The position numbers and the translations under genes were made by a program. Shown piece after piece: positions 1 to 9,319 of a stretch of 64,000 bases of DNA. The notes below the pieces were generated by a model that worked only from the letters and a program-made list of their open reading frames with translations, was not told the origin of the DNA and did not search any database. The stretch's first letter is position 1; the number at the start of each line of letters is the position of its first letter. This stretch comes from Streptomyces leeuwenhoekii (GTDB lineage Bacteria; Actinomycetota; Actinomycetes; Streptomycetales; Streptomycetaceae): positions 1,798,001 through 1,862,000 of the forward strand of contig NZ_LN831790.1 in NCBI RefSeq assembly GCF_001013905.1, read 5' to 3'.

Positions 1-2
1 GA

Positions 3-3000
3 GAACCGGCGTTCACCCGGGTCATCGACGAACTGGAACCGCTGGTGGCCGAGGAGTCCGGCTTCTCCCTGCGCCGGACTCTGTGCAGCCCCGAGGTGGT
101 GACGGGGTTCGACCGGGTGCAGCCGGTGATCTTCGCCATCCAGCTGGGTCTGGTGGCGATGTGGCGCTCGCACGGCGTCGAACCGGCAGCCGTGATCGGC
201 CACTCCATGGGAGAGGTCGCCGCCGCGGTGGCTTCGGGGGCGCTGAGCATTCGAGACGGGGTGCGGGTCATCTGCCGCCGGTCGCGTCTGATCCTGCGAA
301 CCGCCGGGCAGGGCCTGATGGCCTCCGTCGCCCTGGGGCGCGCTGATGTCGAACGGCTACTGGCGGAACAGGACGTGCGGGGGGTGAGTGTCGCGGTCGT
401 CGCGTCTCCGGAGAACACCGTCGTCGGCGGGGACGCCGGCCGCATCCGTCGGCTCGCCGAGGAGTGGGACGCCGATGGGGTGAGCATCCGGGTGATCGAG
501 GTGGACGTCGCCTCGCACACCGCCCACATGGACCCGATCCTGCCCGACCTCGCCGACGCGCTCGCGGGCGTCGCCGGCGGGACGCCACGGACGGCCTTCT
601 ACAGCACCGTCACCGACGATCCGCGCGAACGCCCGGTTTTCGACGCCGCCTACTGGTCCGACAACCTTCGCCGAGTGGTGCGCTTCGCCGATGCCGTACG
701 GGCTGCGGCTGAAGACGGACACCGGCTCTTCGTCGAGATCGGCCCCCATCCCGTACTGACCCATCCGGTGCAGGCCACGCTCGCCGCGCACGGCCACGCC
801 GACACTGCGGTCGTGCCCACCCTGCTGCGTGACACCGACGACGTGCTGGCGTTCCACACCCACGCGGCGGCGCTCCACTGCGCGGGCCACCCACTGGACT
901 GGGCCGATCGCTACGGCGACGGCTCCCTGGTCGACGTCCCGCCGACCACCTGGGAGCGAACCCGGTACGTCGTCGATCCCTCCCCCTTGCGTCAGCCGGC
1001 CGGAGCGCGCTCGTTGCGCTCCGCACACCCGCTCACCGGACCGCGCACTACCGACCCCGACGGGGAGGGACGGCACCTGTGGCAGACCCGTATCACCCCG
1101 GCGACGCTCCCCTGGCTGGACGCACACCGCGTCAACGACGTAGTCGTGGTGCCCGGCGCCGCTCTGTGCGAGATGGCCGTCGCCGCCGCCGTCGACCTTT
1201 TCGCCACGGGCCCGGAGCGTCTGCGTATCGTCGGTATCGACCTGGAACGGCTGCTGCTGCCGACGGACGACGGCACATGGGTCACCGCAGCCGCAGAGGC
1301 GACCGGGTCGGGCGCCGCCCGGTGGCGGGTGATCAGCAAGGGGGCCGACGGGGCGAGCGTTCAGCACGCGCAGGCGGAACTGCGCGTGGTACCTCCGGAA
1401 GAGCATGCTCCGGACGGCTGCGATCCACAGCACCTGCTGTCGAAGTTCCCGCACGCCGTGGACGTGGCGGACGTGTACCGGCAGATGCTGGAGGAGCGCG
1501 GCGTGCACCACGGCCCGCCCTTCCTCGGTCTCCACGCCCTGTACACGGACGCGGCACCTGAAGGACCCTCGGCAGGTGCCGCCGGCGGCCGGCTCCTGGC
1601 CCGCGTCCGGACTCCCGACGAGGGACGGCCCGGCACACAGGCCCTCCACTGCCACCCCATCGTCCTGGACACATGCCTTCAGGCGGTAGCGGGGGCTGTC
1701 CTGCGCGCCGGCGTCCTGCCGGCCGGAGGCATCCTTCCCCGGCGCATCGGGGAACTGCGGCTGTACGGCACGGTCCCGCTCAGCGGATACTGCCTGGTCA
1801 CTCTCCGGACAATGGAGGGCGACCGGTTCACGGCGGACTTTCGGCTGTGGGCCGACGACGGGGCCGTGGTTGCCGATGCCACCGCGGTGGAGTTCCGCCA
1901 CATGCCCGCCGAGAACGCCCAGGAACGCTTCGCACACTGTCTGCTCCAAGCCGTCTGGGAGCCGGGTGAGCGCCCGGCGCCGAACACGGCGACCGGAACA
2001 TGGACTCTCCTGGCGGAAGCCGGCCGGGCACCGTACGCGGCTGCCCTGGCTGAGGCCCTGGTGGATCAGGGAGCCACGGCGACTGTCCGGGTTCTCCCCC
2101 CGACCGGCGTCTGTGATGATGGCGCCGACCCGGTGATGCCATCCTCGCCCGACGCTCCAGCACCGCAAGCGGTGGTGTACCTGCCTGCGTCCGGCGCTGA
2201 GAACGGAAGCGCGTCTCCCGACCGCCAGGCGCGAGAGCAGGTCACCCGCCTGGCGGAAACGGCCCGCGCACTCGCGCGGACCACGGGCTGCGGGACGGTG
2301 CCCCGCCTGTGGACCCTCACGGGCACTGGGCAACAGGTCACCCCCGAGGACCGGCCGGATCTGGGACAGGCCGGCCTGCGAGGGCTCGTGCGGGTCCTGA
2401 GCTACGAGCACCCTGAACTGCGTGCCTCGGTCCTGGACGCCGATGCCCGGACACCGGTCACGGACGTGGCCGCGGAGCTGCTGTCCTGTCCCGACGAACA
2501 GGACGAGATCGCCTACCGGCAGGGGACACGTCACCTGGCGCGTCTGCGTAACGTCGCACTGGACGAGCGGGAGCGCCACCGCGCCACCGTCGACCGCGGG
2601 CGTGACCGTGTGGCTCTGCGGCCGGCACGTCCAGGTGACCTGGACTCGTTCGAGCTCGTCGCTCAGTCCCGCCGTCGCCCCGGACCGGGCGAGGTCGAGA
2701 TCCGGGTCGACGCCACCAGCGTCAACTTCATCAACGTGCTCCAGGCCATGGGCGTATATCAGCAGTTCAGCGTGGGCGAGGAGCGTGTGGACGTCTGTGC
2801 GTTCGACGGTGCGGGCGTCGTCACAGCGGTCGGGGACGGCGTCCGGGAGGTACAGGAGGGTGACCGCGTGGCCGCCATGTTCGTGGACGGCTCCCGGTCC
2901 GTCGTCATGTCCTCCTTCGCGACCGTCCGCGCCGACTGCCTCCTGCACGTGCCGGACGGTGTGAGTACGCAGGACGCCGCTGCCCTGCCCTGCGCGTACC

Positions 3001-4811
3001 TGACCGCCTGGTACGCCCTGCGGCATCTGGCCCGGCTGCGGCGGGGCGAAAAGGTGCTCATCCATTCGGCCAGCGGCGGCACCGGCCTGGCGGCGGTGAA
3101 CCTCGCGCGCATCTGCGGCGCAGAGATCTGGGCCACCGCGGGCAGCGAGGCCAAGCGGGCCTACCTGCGCGGCCTGGGAATCCCGCACGTCATGGACTCC
3201 CGCAGTCTGGACTTCGCCGACCAGGTGCGTGATCTTACGGAGGGCCGCGGCGTCGACGTCGTCCTCAACTCCCTCACCGGGCCGGCGCAGTCCGCAGGTC
3301 TCGGCCTGTTGGCGCACGGGGGCAGGTTCGTGGAACTCGGCAAACGGGATATCTACGCCAACACCCGTCTGGGGCTGCTGCCCTTCCGCCGCAATGTCAC
3401 CTTCGCCGGTGTCGATGTCCTGATGATGATGCAACAGGATCCGAACCTGCTGGCCGAGGGTTATCACGAACTGACCGGCATGCTGGCGGACGGCACCCTC
3501 CCGCTGCTGCCCGTCACCGCGCACCCCGTCGCCGAGGCATCATCGGCCTTCCACACCATGGCTTCCGCCCGGCACACGGGCAAACTCGTCCTCACCTGGC
3601 CCAACGAGGGCAGCGACACCCTGCCGGTGTGCCCCGAGGACGTCCCCGTCGTCCGGCCCGATGCGAGCTACCTGATCACGGGCGGGCTGGGCGGACTGGG
3701 CCTCCTGGTCGCCCGATGGTTGGCCGAACGAGGTGCCGCAGCAGTGGTACTCACCTCCCGCAGCGCCCCCACCGAGGCCGCCCGGACCGCCATCGACGCC
3801 GTCACGTCGGAATTCGGGACCCGCGTCGAGGTCGTGAGGGGCGACATCGCCGAACCGGGCGTCGCCGACGTCCTCGTACAGACCGCCCTGGGCACTGGCC
3901 ACCCGCTGCGCGGCGTCGTCCACGCCGCGGCCGTCATCGAGGATGCCACCGTCGCCAATCTCACCTCCGCTCAGATGGAGAGGGTCTGGCGCCCCAAGGC
4001 GACGGGAGCCTGGCTGCTCCACCAGGCCGTACGTGGCCAAGAGCTGGACTGGTGGGTCACCTTCTCCTCCGCCGCCTCCCTGCTGGGCAACCCGGGCCAG
4101 GGCGCCTACGCGGCCGCCAACGCCTGGCTGGACGAGTTCACCTCCTGGCGCCGGTCCCATGGCCTGCCGACGGTCTGTGTCAACTGGGGGCCGTGGGCGG
4201 AAGTCGGCCGCGGCACCGGGATGGCGGAACGCGGCTACGCGATGATCGCTCCGGAAGAGGGCATCGCTGCCCTGGAGCGCGTCCTCTCCCACGACCGAGG
4301 CCGTACCGCCTACACGCCCCTCGATCTTTCTCGATGGCTGGAGTCCTACCCCGCCACCGGCCGCACCGCCTTCTTCGCCGAACTGGCCGCTCAGTCGACG
4401 GTCGCCGGGCCGACCGACGCCCACAGCCCTGCGCTGGAAGCACTGAGGGAGGCGGGGAGCCCTGAGCAGCGCCAACGGCTGCTGGAACCGTGGGTCATCG
4501 AGCACATCGCCGCAGTCCTGCGCCTGGGCACCGACCGCTTCGACGCAAACACCTCCCTGGTCACCCTCGGCCTGGACTCACTCATGGCCATCGCCCTGCG
4601 CAACCGTCTGCAAGGCGAACTGGCCCTCGACATTCCCACGACGGTGATGTGGACCCACCCGACGGCCTCCGCCCTCACCCGCTATCTGCTGGCCCGTCTC
4701 CACCCCGAGCACGAGCAGGACGGCGTTCCGTACGACACGGAAACGACCGTCACCGCATCGGCCTCCCCGGCTGACGCCCTTGTCCGCACACCTCGCCCGA
4801 CCGTTAGGTGA
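3..4811 (+). CDS. Highly reducing type I polyketide synthase, C-terminal part (AT-DH-ER-KR-ACP), 5' end outside window
   Basis: The frame is open from base 3, so the N terminus (expected ketosynthase) lies upstream. Numbering residues from the GTG at 45: acyltransferase about 1-310 with GHSMGE (Ser54) and a VASH substrate motif; dehydratase with His361 (H-x8-P with Asp where Gly is usual) and D542-xxx-Q; enoylreductase about 870-1180 with NADPH loop SASGGTGLAA; ketoreductase about 1205-1385 with TGGLGGLG and catalytic Tyr1355; acyl carrier protein with LGLDSL (Ser1512). There is no thioesterase. This full reducing loop on one module resembles iterative mycocerosic-acid-synthase-like enzymes making saturated, possibly methyl-branched acyl chains. 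VASH is close to the methylmalonyl motif YASH, but substrate is not settled. The next gene starts 7 nt downstream, so they are probably co-transcribed. Confidence 0.93.
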   Translation, partial: EPAFTRVIDELEPLVAEESGFSLRRTLCSPEVVTGFDRVQPVIFAIQLGLVAMWRSHGVEPAAVIGHSMGEVAAAVASGALSIRDGVRVICRRSRLILRTAGQGLMASVALGRADVERLLAEQDVRGVSVAVVASPENTVVGGDAGRIRRLAEEWDADGVSIRVIEVDVASHTAHMDPILPDLADALAGVAGGTPRTAFYSTVTDDPRERPVFDAAYWSDNLRRVVRFADAVRAAAEDGHRLFVEIGPHPVLTHPVQATLAAHGHADTAVVPTLLRDTDDVLAFHTHAAALHCAGHPLDWADRYGDGSLVDVPPTTWERTRYVVDPSPLRQPAGARSLRSAHPLTGPRTTDPDGEGRHLWQTRITPATLPWLDAHRVNDVVVVPGAALCEMAVAAAVDLFATGPERLRIVGIDLERLLLPTDDGTWVTAAAEATGSGAARWRVISKGADGASVQHAQAELRVVPPEEHAPDGCDPQHLLSKFPHAVDVADVYRQMLEERGVHHGPPFLGLHALYTDAAPEGPSAGAAGGRLLARVRTPDEGRPGTQALHCHPIVLDTCLQAVAGAVLRAGVLPAGGILPRRIGELRLYGTVPLSGYCLVTLRTMEGDRFTADFRLWADDGAVVADATAVEFRHMPAENAQERFAHCLLQAVWEPGERPAPNTATGTWTLLAEAGRAPYAAALAEALVDQGATATVRVLPPTGVCDDGADPVMPSSPDAPAPQAVVYLPASGAENGSASPDRQAREQVTRLAETARALARTTGCGTVPRLWTLTGTGQQVTPEDRPDLGQAGLRGLVRVLSYEHPELRASVLDADARTPVTDVAAELLSCPDEQDEIAYRQGTRHLARLRNVALDERERHRATVDRGRDRVALRPARPGDLDSFELVAQSRRRPGPGEVEIRVDATSVNFINVLQAMGVYQQFSVGEERVDVCAFDGAGVVTAVGDGVREVQEGDRVAAMFVDGSRSVVMSSFATVRADCLLHVPDGVSTQDAAALPCAYLTAWYALRHLARLRRGEKVLIHSASGGTGLAAVNLARICGAEIWATAGSEAKRAYLRGLGIPHVMDSRSLDFADQVRDLTEGRGVDVVLNSLTGPAQSAGLGLLAHGGRFVELGKRDIYANTRLGLLPFRRNVTFAGVDVLMMMQQDPNLLAEGYHELTGMLADGTLPLLPVTAHPVAEASSAFHTMASARHTGKLVLTWPNEGSDTLPVCPEDVPVVRPDASYLITGGLGGLGLLVARWLAERGAAAVVLTSRSAPTEAARTAIDAVTSEFGTRVEVVRGDIAEPGVADVLVQTALGTGHPLRGVVHAAAVIEDATVANLTSAQMERVWRPKATGAWLLHQAVRGQELDWWVTFSSAASLLGNPGQGAYAAANAWLDEFTSWRRSHGLPTVCVNWGPWAEVGRGTGMAERGYAMIAPEEGIAALERVLSHDRGRTAYTPLDLSRWLESYPATGRTAFFAELAAQSTVAGPTDAHSPALEALREAGSPEQRQRLLEPWVIEHIAAVLRLGTDRFDANTSLVTLGLDSLMAIALRNRLQGELALDIPTTVMWTHPTASALTRYLLARLHPEHEQDGVPYDTETTVTASASPADALVRTPRPTVR

Positions 4812-4818
4812 CCACCGC

Positions 4819-6027
4819 ATGCCCCAACCCTCCGTCTCCACCTGCCCGTCCGGCACGTGGGATGTGATCGTCATCGGTGCCGGCCCGGCCGGAGCCACCG
4901 CTGCCCGCGTCGCCGCTGCGAACGGCTGCAAGACCCTGCTGCTGGAGCGCGCCGTCATCCCCCGCTACAAGACCTGCGGCGGCGGCCTCATCGGAGCCTC
5001 CCTCGCCGCACTTCCCCCCGGCCTGCCCCTGAGGGTCTACGACACGGCCAGGCAGTTCACCTTCTCCCTCAACGGACGCAAGGAACGCACCCTCACCTCG
5101 GCCACCCCGACGTGTGCCATGGTCTACCGCAGCGAACTCGACGCCGCACTGACCGAAGCGGCCGCAACGGCAGGCGCGGCGATCCGAGACGGCACCGCGC
5201 TGATCGCGCTGGAGCAACAAGGTGGCATCGTGACCGTGAAGACCAGCCGTGGCGACACCCTCCGCGCCCGAGCCGTCGTCGGTGCCGACGGCAGCGCCAG
5301 CAGAGTCGCCCGGTACGTGGGGGTGCAGTGCGCCCAGGTCGACCTTGCCCTGGAGGTCGAGGTACCGGTCGACGAGCGGACGGCTGACCGATGGCGGGGC
5401 CGCCTTCTGATGGAGTGGGGACCACTGCCGGGCTCCTTCGGCTGGGTCTTCCCGAAAGGGGACATCTGTACCGCCGGAGTGGTGGCCGCTCGCGGCAACC
5501 CGGCGGCTCTGCGCGCCTACAAGCAGGACTTCCTCCAGCGCCACGGACTTCTCGGCCCCCGCCCCCTGCACGACACCGGCCACTTGACCCGGTGCCGCCG
5601 CCCCGACTCCCCACTGGCCCACGGTCGCGTGCTGGTCGCCGGTGACGCGGCTGCCCTGCTCGATCACTGGTCACGCGAAGGAATCTCGTACGCCCTGCGC
5701 TCAGGCGATCTCGCGGGCCGTGCCGCCGCCCGCATCGCCGCTGCGGGCAATGAGGAGGAAACCCAGACCGCATCCGACCGCTACCACCAGCAGATCGGCG
5801 CCATCCTCAGCCCCGAGATGCGCGCGAGCAGTTCTCTGATGACCCTTTTCGTCCGCAATCCCGGCCTGGTCCATGCGGCCCTGACCCGCCTGCCGCCGGC
5901 ATGGCGCCGTCTCGACGACTACATTGCCGACCGCACCAGCGTGGCCGGAATCATGGCCACACCGCTCGCACGTTCGGCCATCGCACTGGGCACCCGACTG
6001 CCCCTCGGGCGGCGTGGCCATCGCTGA
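4819..6027 (+). CDS. FAD-dependent oxidoreductase, geranylgeranyl reductase family
   Basis: 402 aa. The N terminus has the Rossmann FAD motif G20-A-G-P-A-G25, and there is a second FAD/ribityl motif GDAAALLDHWSREG near residue 275, including the GD pair typical of this superfamily. The layout matches the geranylgeranyl reductase / p-hydroxybenzoate-hydroxylase-like family, whose members reduce isolated double bonds or oxidise aromatic and lipid substrates. ATG at 4819 was chosen because AGGTG at 4806-4810 overlaps the stop of the PKS gene and gives normal spacing; a TTG 13 codons upstream would overlap the PKS. Placed directly behind a reducing PKS, it probably modifies the polyketide or fatty acyl chain (inference). 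The true reaction, reduction or hydroxylation, cannot be read from sequence. Confidence 0.85.
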   Translation: MPQPSVSTCPSGTWDVIVIGAGPAGATAARVAAANGCKTLLLERAVIPRYKTCGGGLIGASLAALPPGLPLRVYDTARQFTFSLNGRKERTLTSATPTCAMVYRSELDAALTEAAATAGAAIRDGTALIALEQQGGIVTVKTSRGDTLRARAVVGADGSASRVARYVGVQCAQVDLALEVEVPVDERTADRWRGRLLMEWGPLPGSFGWVFPKGDICTAGVVAARGNPAALRAYKQDFLQRHGLLGPRPLHDTGHLTRCRRPDSPLAHGRVLVAGDAAALLDHWSREGISYALRSGDLAGRAAARIAAAGNEEETQTASDRYHQQIGAILSPEMRASSSLMTLFVRNPGLVHAALTRLPPAWRRLDDYIADRTSVAGIMATPLARSAIALGTRLPLGRRGHR

Positions 6028-6211
6028 CGCCAACGACCTGCAGCTCTCAAGCAGCAGGGGACGAGTATCGGAGTCACGCTCTCAGTTGGGCCGCGCCGTC
6101 CGGCTCGCCGCAGCACGACATCGTCCAGCGGATGATGTCGACCGCCCCGCGAGTCCGGCCGACTGGTCGTGGCTCCAGCCGGCGTACGGGAGCAGTGGCA
6201 GGGAGGGGTCC

Positions 6212-6234
6212 GTGGGAGTGCGCGGGCCTCCCAC
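6212..6234 (+). terminator. Possible weak hairpin between PKS/flavoprotein unit and convergent amidase
   Basis: GTGGGAG and CTCCCAC form 7-bp arms around a 9-nt loop in the 273-nt gap between convergent genes. No T-tract follows. The rest of the gap (6028-6300) shows no gene I can support. Confidence 0.3.
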
Positions 6235-6300
6235 CCGTCGATCGTTCAGGGCGAGGGCGTGACATCCGAGGGAGGAATACCCGATCCCAGGTGGTACGCC

Positions 6301-7752
6301 CTACTCCGGTGCCTGGAAGCCGCCGATTGTCTGCTCGAGCAGTTCGGCCAGCCGCAGCGGGGTGCGATCCTCGAACATCGGACCGATGAGCTGCACTCCC
6401 ACCGGCAGCCCCTCGGGCGACCGGCCCGCTGGTACGGCCGTGGCGGGCAGGCCGGGCATGGTGGCCAGACCGGCCCAGACGAGCTGGTCGAAGTACGGAT
6501 ACCCGACGCCGTCGATGTCGATCCGGCGTGCCATCAGGTCGGGGTCGTGGTCGTGCGGGAACGCGGGAGTGGGCGTGATGGGGCACACCACGGCGTCGAA
6601 CTCGGTGAAGAACCGCCGCCAGCCATGGCGGTGGAGCTCGCGCAAGCCGTTCGCCGCGATCCAGTCGCGGTGGCTGAGCACCATGCCGCGCAGCCGCGCC
6701 GCATCGAGACTCCGGTCGTCCGTGCTCAGTCCGGCGGCGCGGGCCTGCAACCGCTCGTACGCTTCGACGGGAAAATGTGCGACGGAGCCCGAGAACAGGA
6801 ACGTCGTGTAGACCACCGCGGCTTCGGCGAGATCGCGCAGCAGCGGACTGTCCCGCTCGACGCGGGCACCGCCGTCGGCCAGCGCGTCGGCCACCCGGCC
6901 CACGCCCGCCCGCACGGCGGACCCGGTCGGAATGAGCGGATGCTCGTCGAGGACCAGGACCCGGAAGTCGCGGAGCCGTTCGTGGCGCGCGGGCGGCAGC
7001 GTCAGGTGGTACGCCGCACCGAGCGTCAGCGGATCCGGTCCGGCCATGACGTCGAGCAGGAGCGTGAGGTCGCGAGCGCTGCGCGCCATCGGGCCGACGA
7101 CGGCGAGGTCGTGCTCGACCGGCAGGGCCGGCCCGGGTGGCGCGACCATGCCGCGGCTCGCCGCCAGCCCGAGTGTCGGCTTGTGCGCGTAGACGCCGCA
7201 GAAATGCGCGGGGGTGCGCAACGAGCCGGCGAGGTCGGAGCCGATGGACAGCGCGCCGAATCCGGACGCCAGGGCCGCCGCCGAGCCGCCGGAGGATCCG
7301 CCCGACGTACGACGGTGGTCCCACGGATTGTTGGTGGTGCCGTAGATCTCGTTGAAGGTCTGCACGTCCTGCAGCCCCACGGGCACATTGGTCTTGCCGA
7401 GCACCACCGCGCCCGCGGCCTTGAGCCGCGACACCTGCACCGCGTCCTCGGCCGGCATGTGGTCCCGGTGCGCCGGCATACCCCAGGTCGTGGGCAGCCC
7501 CGCGATGTCGTACGACTCCTTGACCGTCACCGGTATGCCCAGCAGCGGCCGGTCCTCACCGCGGGCACGTGCCCGGTCGGCACCGCGCGCGGCGGCTCGT
7601 GCGCGGTCGAAGTCCGGCACACAGATCGCGTTGGTCGCGTCGTCGTCCCGTTCCATACGGGCGATCGCCTCGTCGGTCAGTTCCGCCGAGGTCACTTCAC
7701 CGGCACGCAGGGCAGCCGCGAGTTGTTCGGCCGTCGGAAAATTGTGCTCCAT
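6301..7752 (-). CDS. Amidase signature family enzyme
   Basis: 483 aa, normal length for the family. The Ser-cisSer-Lys triad is visible: Lys78 in VTVKESYD, cis-Ser153 in the GGSSGGS signature, and nucleophile Ser177 in [10 protein letters not shown]. These enzymes hydrolyse amide bonds of small amides or aryl-acyl amides in the cytoplasm; the substrate cannot be inferred and no GatB or GatC partner is nearby, so this is not the tRNA amidotransferase. No Shine-Dalgarno sequence precedes ATG 7752. A TACGGT -10-like hexamer seven bases upstream on the minus strand suggests a leaderless transcript. The gene stands alone, convergent with the PKS-flavoprotein pair and divergent from the phosphatase. 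Confidence 0.92.
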   Translation of the reverse strand: MEHNFPTAEQLAAALRAGEVTSAELTDEAIARMERDDDATNAICVPDFDRARAAARGADRARARGEDRPLLGIPVTVKESYDIAGLPTTWGMPAHRDHMPAEDAVQVSRLKAAGAVVLGKTNVPVGLQDVQTFNEIYGTTNNPWDHRRTSGGSSGGSAAALASGFGALSIGSDLAGSLRTPAHFCGVYAHKPTLGLAASRGMVAPPGPALPVEHDLAVVGPMARSARDLTLLLDVMAGPDPLTLGAAYHLTLPPARHERLRDFRVLVLDEHPLIPTGSAVRAGVGRVADALADGGARVERDSPLLRDLAEAAVVYTTFLFSGSVAHFPVEAYERLQARAAGLSTDDRSLDAARLRGMVLSHRDWIAANGLRELHRHGWRRFFTEFDAVVCPITPTPAFPHDHDPDLMARRIDIDGVGYPYFDQLVWAGLATMPGLPATAVPAGRSPEGLPVGVQLIGPMFEDRTPLRLAELLEQTIGGFQAPE

Positions 7753-7825
7753 GAATGCGACCGTATGGGCCTGTGGAAGGGGGCACGAAATGCCTCTTCG
7801 CGCAACGGGATGGGGATCTCGATAC

Positions 7826-7978
7826 TCATCTGCCGGGCGGTCCCCGACCCGATGGCCGGAGTGCTGGACTGCCGCCCACCACGCTCCTCGGCCTGTGCGC
7901 CCTCGCGCCCTTGGTTCCCTTGCCTCCGGGGCGCGCGTGGGTCTCGTCCTCGGGGTCCGTGCACGTCCGCGCCGTCAT
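7826..7978 (-). CDS. Small hypothetical ORF, 50 aa
   Basis: Fifty codons starting at ATG 7978, preceded by AAAGGAGA at good spacing on the minus strand. This is a better ribosome site than most genes here have. The product is basic, rich in Arg, Gly and Pro, and has no recognised domain or membrane segment. It sits between the amidase and the phosphatase, reading toward the amidase, which starts 73 nt further on, so the two could be co-transcribed. The strong ribosome site is the only positive evidence; a chance open frame in GC-rich DNA is the alternative. Confidence 0.3.
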   Translation of the reverse strand: MTARTCTDPEDETHARPGGKGTKGARAHRPRSVVGGSPALRPSGRGPPGR

Positions 7979-8049
7979 GGCGTGTCTCCTTTGCAGGTGA
8001 GGTCGGCGGAACCCGGGGAATAAGTGGCGACGTCGGACGGGAGGTTGCT

Positions 8050-9228
8050 GTGGGTGGTGGAGATCTGGGACTGGGCGGGCTGCTGGCCGCCGCTGAGGCC
8101 GCGCCGCCCGGGGAGTCCGTCGATGTGATCGCGCGGGACCTGCGCGAGCGCTTCGGGGCGAAGCGCGTGTCGTTCCTGTTCGCCGATCTCGTGGGGCAGC
8201 GGCTGCTGCGGCTGACCGCGTCCGACGAGGGCGGCGGGTCGGACGCCACGGAGCGGATCGATGTGCGGGGCAGCGTCTACGAGACGGTGCTGCGCACCCA
8301 GCGCCAGCATGTGGAACCGGACGGCCGGGGCGGCGGGCGCGTCATCTCGCCGGTGACCAATCGCGGCGACTGCATCGGTGTGCTGGAGGTGACGCTGGAG
8401 CACGCCGACGACACCGTGCTCCGGCACATCGGCGACGCGGCCCATGTGCTGGCCTACATCATCGTCACGGACAGCCGCTTCACCGACCTGTACCACGCGG
8501 GCCGGCGCACCACCCGGACCAGCCTGGCCGCCGAGATCCAGCACCAGCTCCTTCCGTCGGCCTCCTGCTGCGAAGCGCCCCAGTTCACCCTCGCCGCGGG
8601 GCTGGTCCCGGCCGACGACATCGGCGGCGACACCTACGACTACACCCTCGACCAGGACACCCTGCACCTGTCCATCACCGACGCCATGGGCCACGACACC
8701 GACTCCGCCCTGCTGGCCACGCTGGTCATGGGCGCGCTGCGCGGCGCCCGCCGCAGCGGCTGCGACGCGCTCCAGCAGGCCCACCGGGCCCACCAGGCCC
8801 TGCTGGCCCACGGCCGCGGGCTGGCCACCGGGCAACTGCTGTGCGTCCGCCTCGAGACGGGCAGCTGCGAACTGGTCAACGCGGGGCATCCCTGGCCGCT
8901 GCGCCTGCGGAAGGGCGCCGCCGAGGCCGAGGAGGTCAAGCTCGCCGTCAACCTGCCGTTCGGCGTCGCGGCGCACATCTCCTACCGGCTCCAGGAGCTT
9001 CAGCTGTGCCCCGGCGACCGCCTGGTCCTGCTCACCGACGGCATGCAGGAACGCGGGGCCGCGGCCGTCGATCTGGCCTCTCTCGTCCGCGACACCCGCG
9101 ATGCGCATCCCAGGGAGGCCGTCCGCGTCCTGACGACCGCGGTGCTCGACGCCTGCCAGGGCGATCTCAAGGACGACGCCACCGTCCTCATACTGGACTG
9201 GCACGGCCCCCGGAGCCGGCCGGCGTGA
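8050..9228 (+). CDS. PP2C-family (SpoIIE-type) serine phosphatase with N-terminal GAF-like domain
   Basis: 392 aa. Residues about 15-150 look like a GAF sensor domain; about 170-390 form the SpoIIE/PP2C domain, with [25 protein letters not shown] and the terminal DDATVLIL motif supplying metal-binding Asp residues. Such phosphatases dephosphorylate anti-anti-sigma factors in partner-switching cascades. GTG 8050 was chosen for the GGGAGG site at 8039-8044; the frame stays open far upstream, but only antisense to the amidase. The convergent neighbour is a SigB/SigF-type sigma factor, so a role in controlling that sigma factor is plausible but inferred. No anti-sigma kinase or STAS protein is adjacent. 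Confidence 0.87.
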   Translation: MGGGDLGLGGLLAAAEAAPPGESVDVIARDLRERFGAKRVSFLFADLVGQRLLRLTASDEGGGSDATERIDVRGSVYETVLRTQRQHVEPDGRGGGRVISPVTNRGDCIGVLEVTLEHADDTVLRHIGDAAHVLAYIIVTDSRFTDLYHAGRRTTRTSLAAEIQHQLLPSASCCEAPQFTLAAGLVPADDIGGDTYDYTLDQDTLHLSITDAMGHDTDSALLATLVMGALRGARRSGCDALQQAHRAHQALLAHGRGLATGQLLCVRLETGSCELVNAGHPWPLRLRKGAAEAEEVKLAVNLPFGVAAHISYRLQELQLCPGDRLVLLTDGMQERGAAAVDLASLVRDTRDAHPREAVRVLTTAVLDACQGDLKDDATVLILDWHGPRSRPA

Positions 9229-9244
9229 CACATCCGCCGGGCGG

Positions 9245-9290
9245 GCGGGCCGTCTTCCTGCCGGTGCGGCCCGCGTGGGCTGCGGCCCGC
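9245..9290. terminator. Bidirectional hairpin between convergent phosphatase and sigma-factor genes
   Basis: GCGGGCCG (9245-9252) pairs perfectly with CGGCCCGC at 9267-9274, and a second copy of the right arm lies at 9283-9290, so alternative stems are possible. Confidence 0.55.
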
Positions 9291-9319
9291 CCCCGGCCGC
9301 CGCGGCCGGTGACCGGGGG

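Noticed and set aside
357..3524. Long minus-strand open frame of over 1,000 codons opposite the PKS
   Set aside because: It is the antisense of a PKS with complete AT, DH and ER motifs; it has no domain and its composition is that of a GC-driven shadow frame.
6169..8049. N-terminal extension of the PP2C phosphatase
   Set aside because: The frame is open only antisense to the amidase; GTG 8050 has a good ribosome site and begins the recognisable protein.
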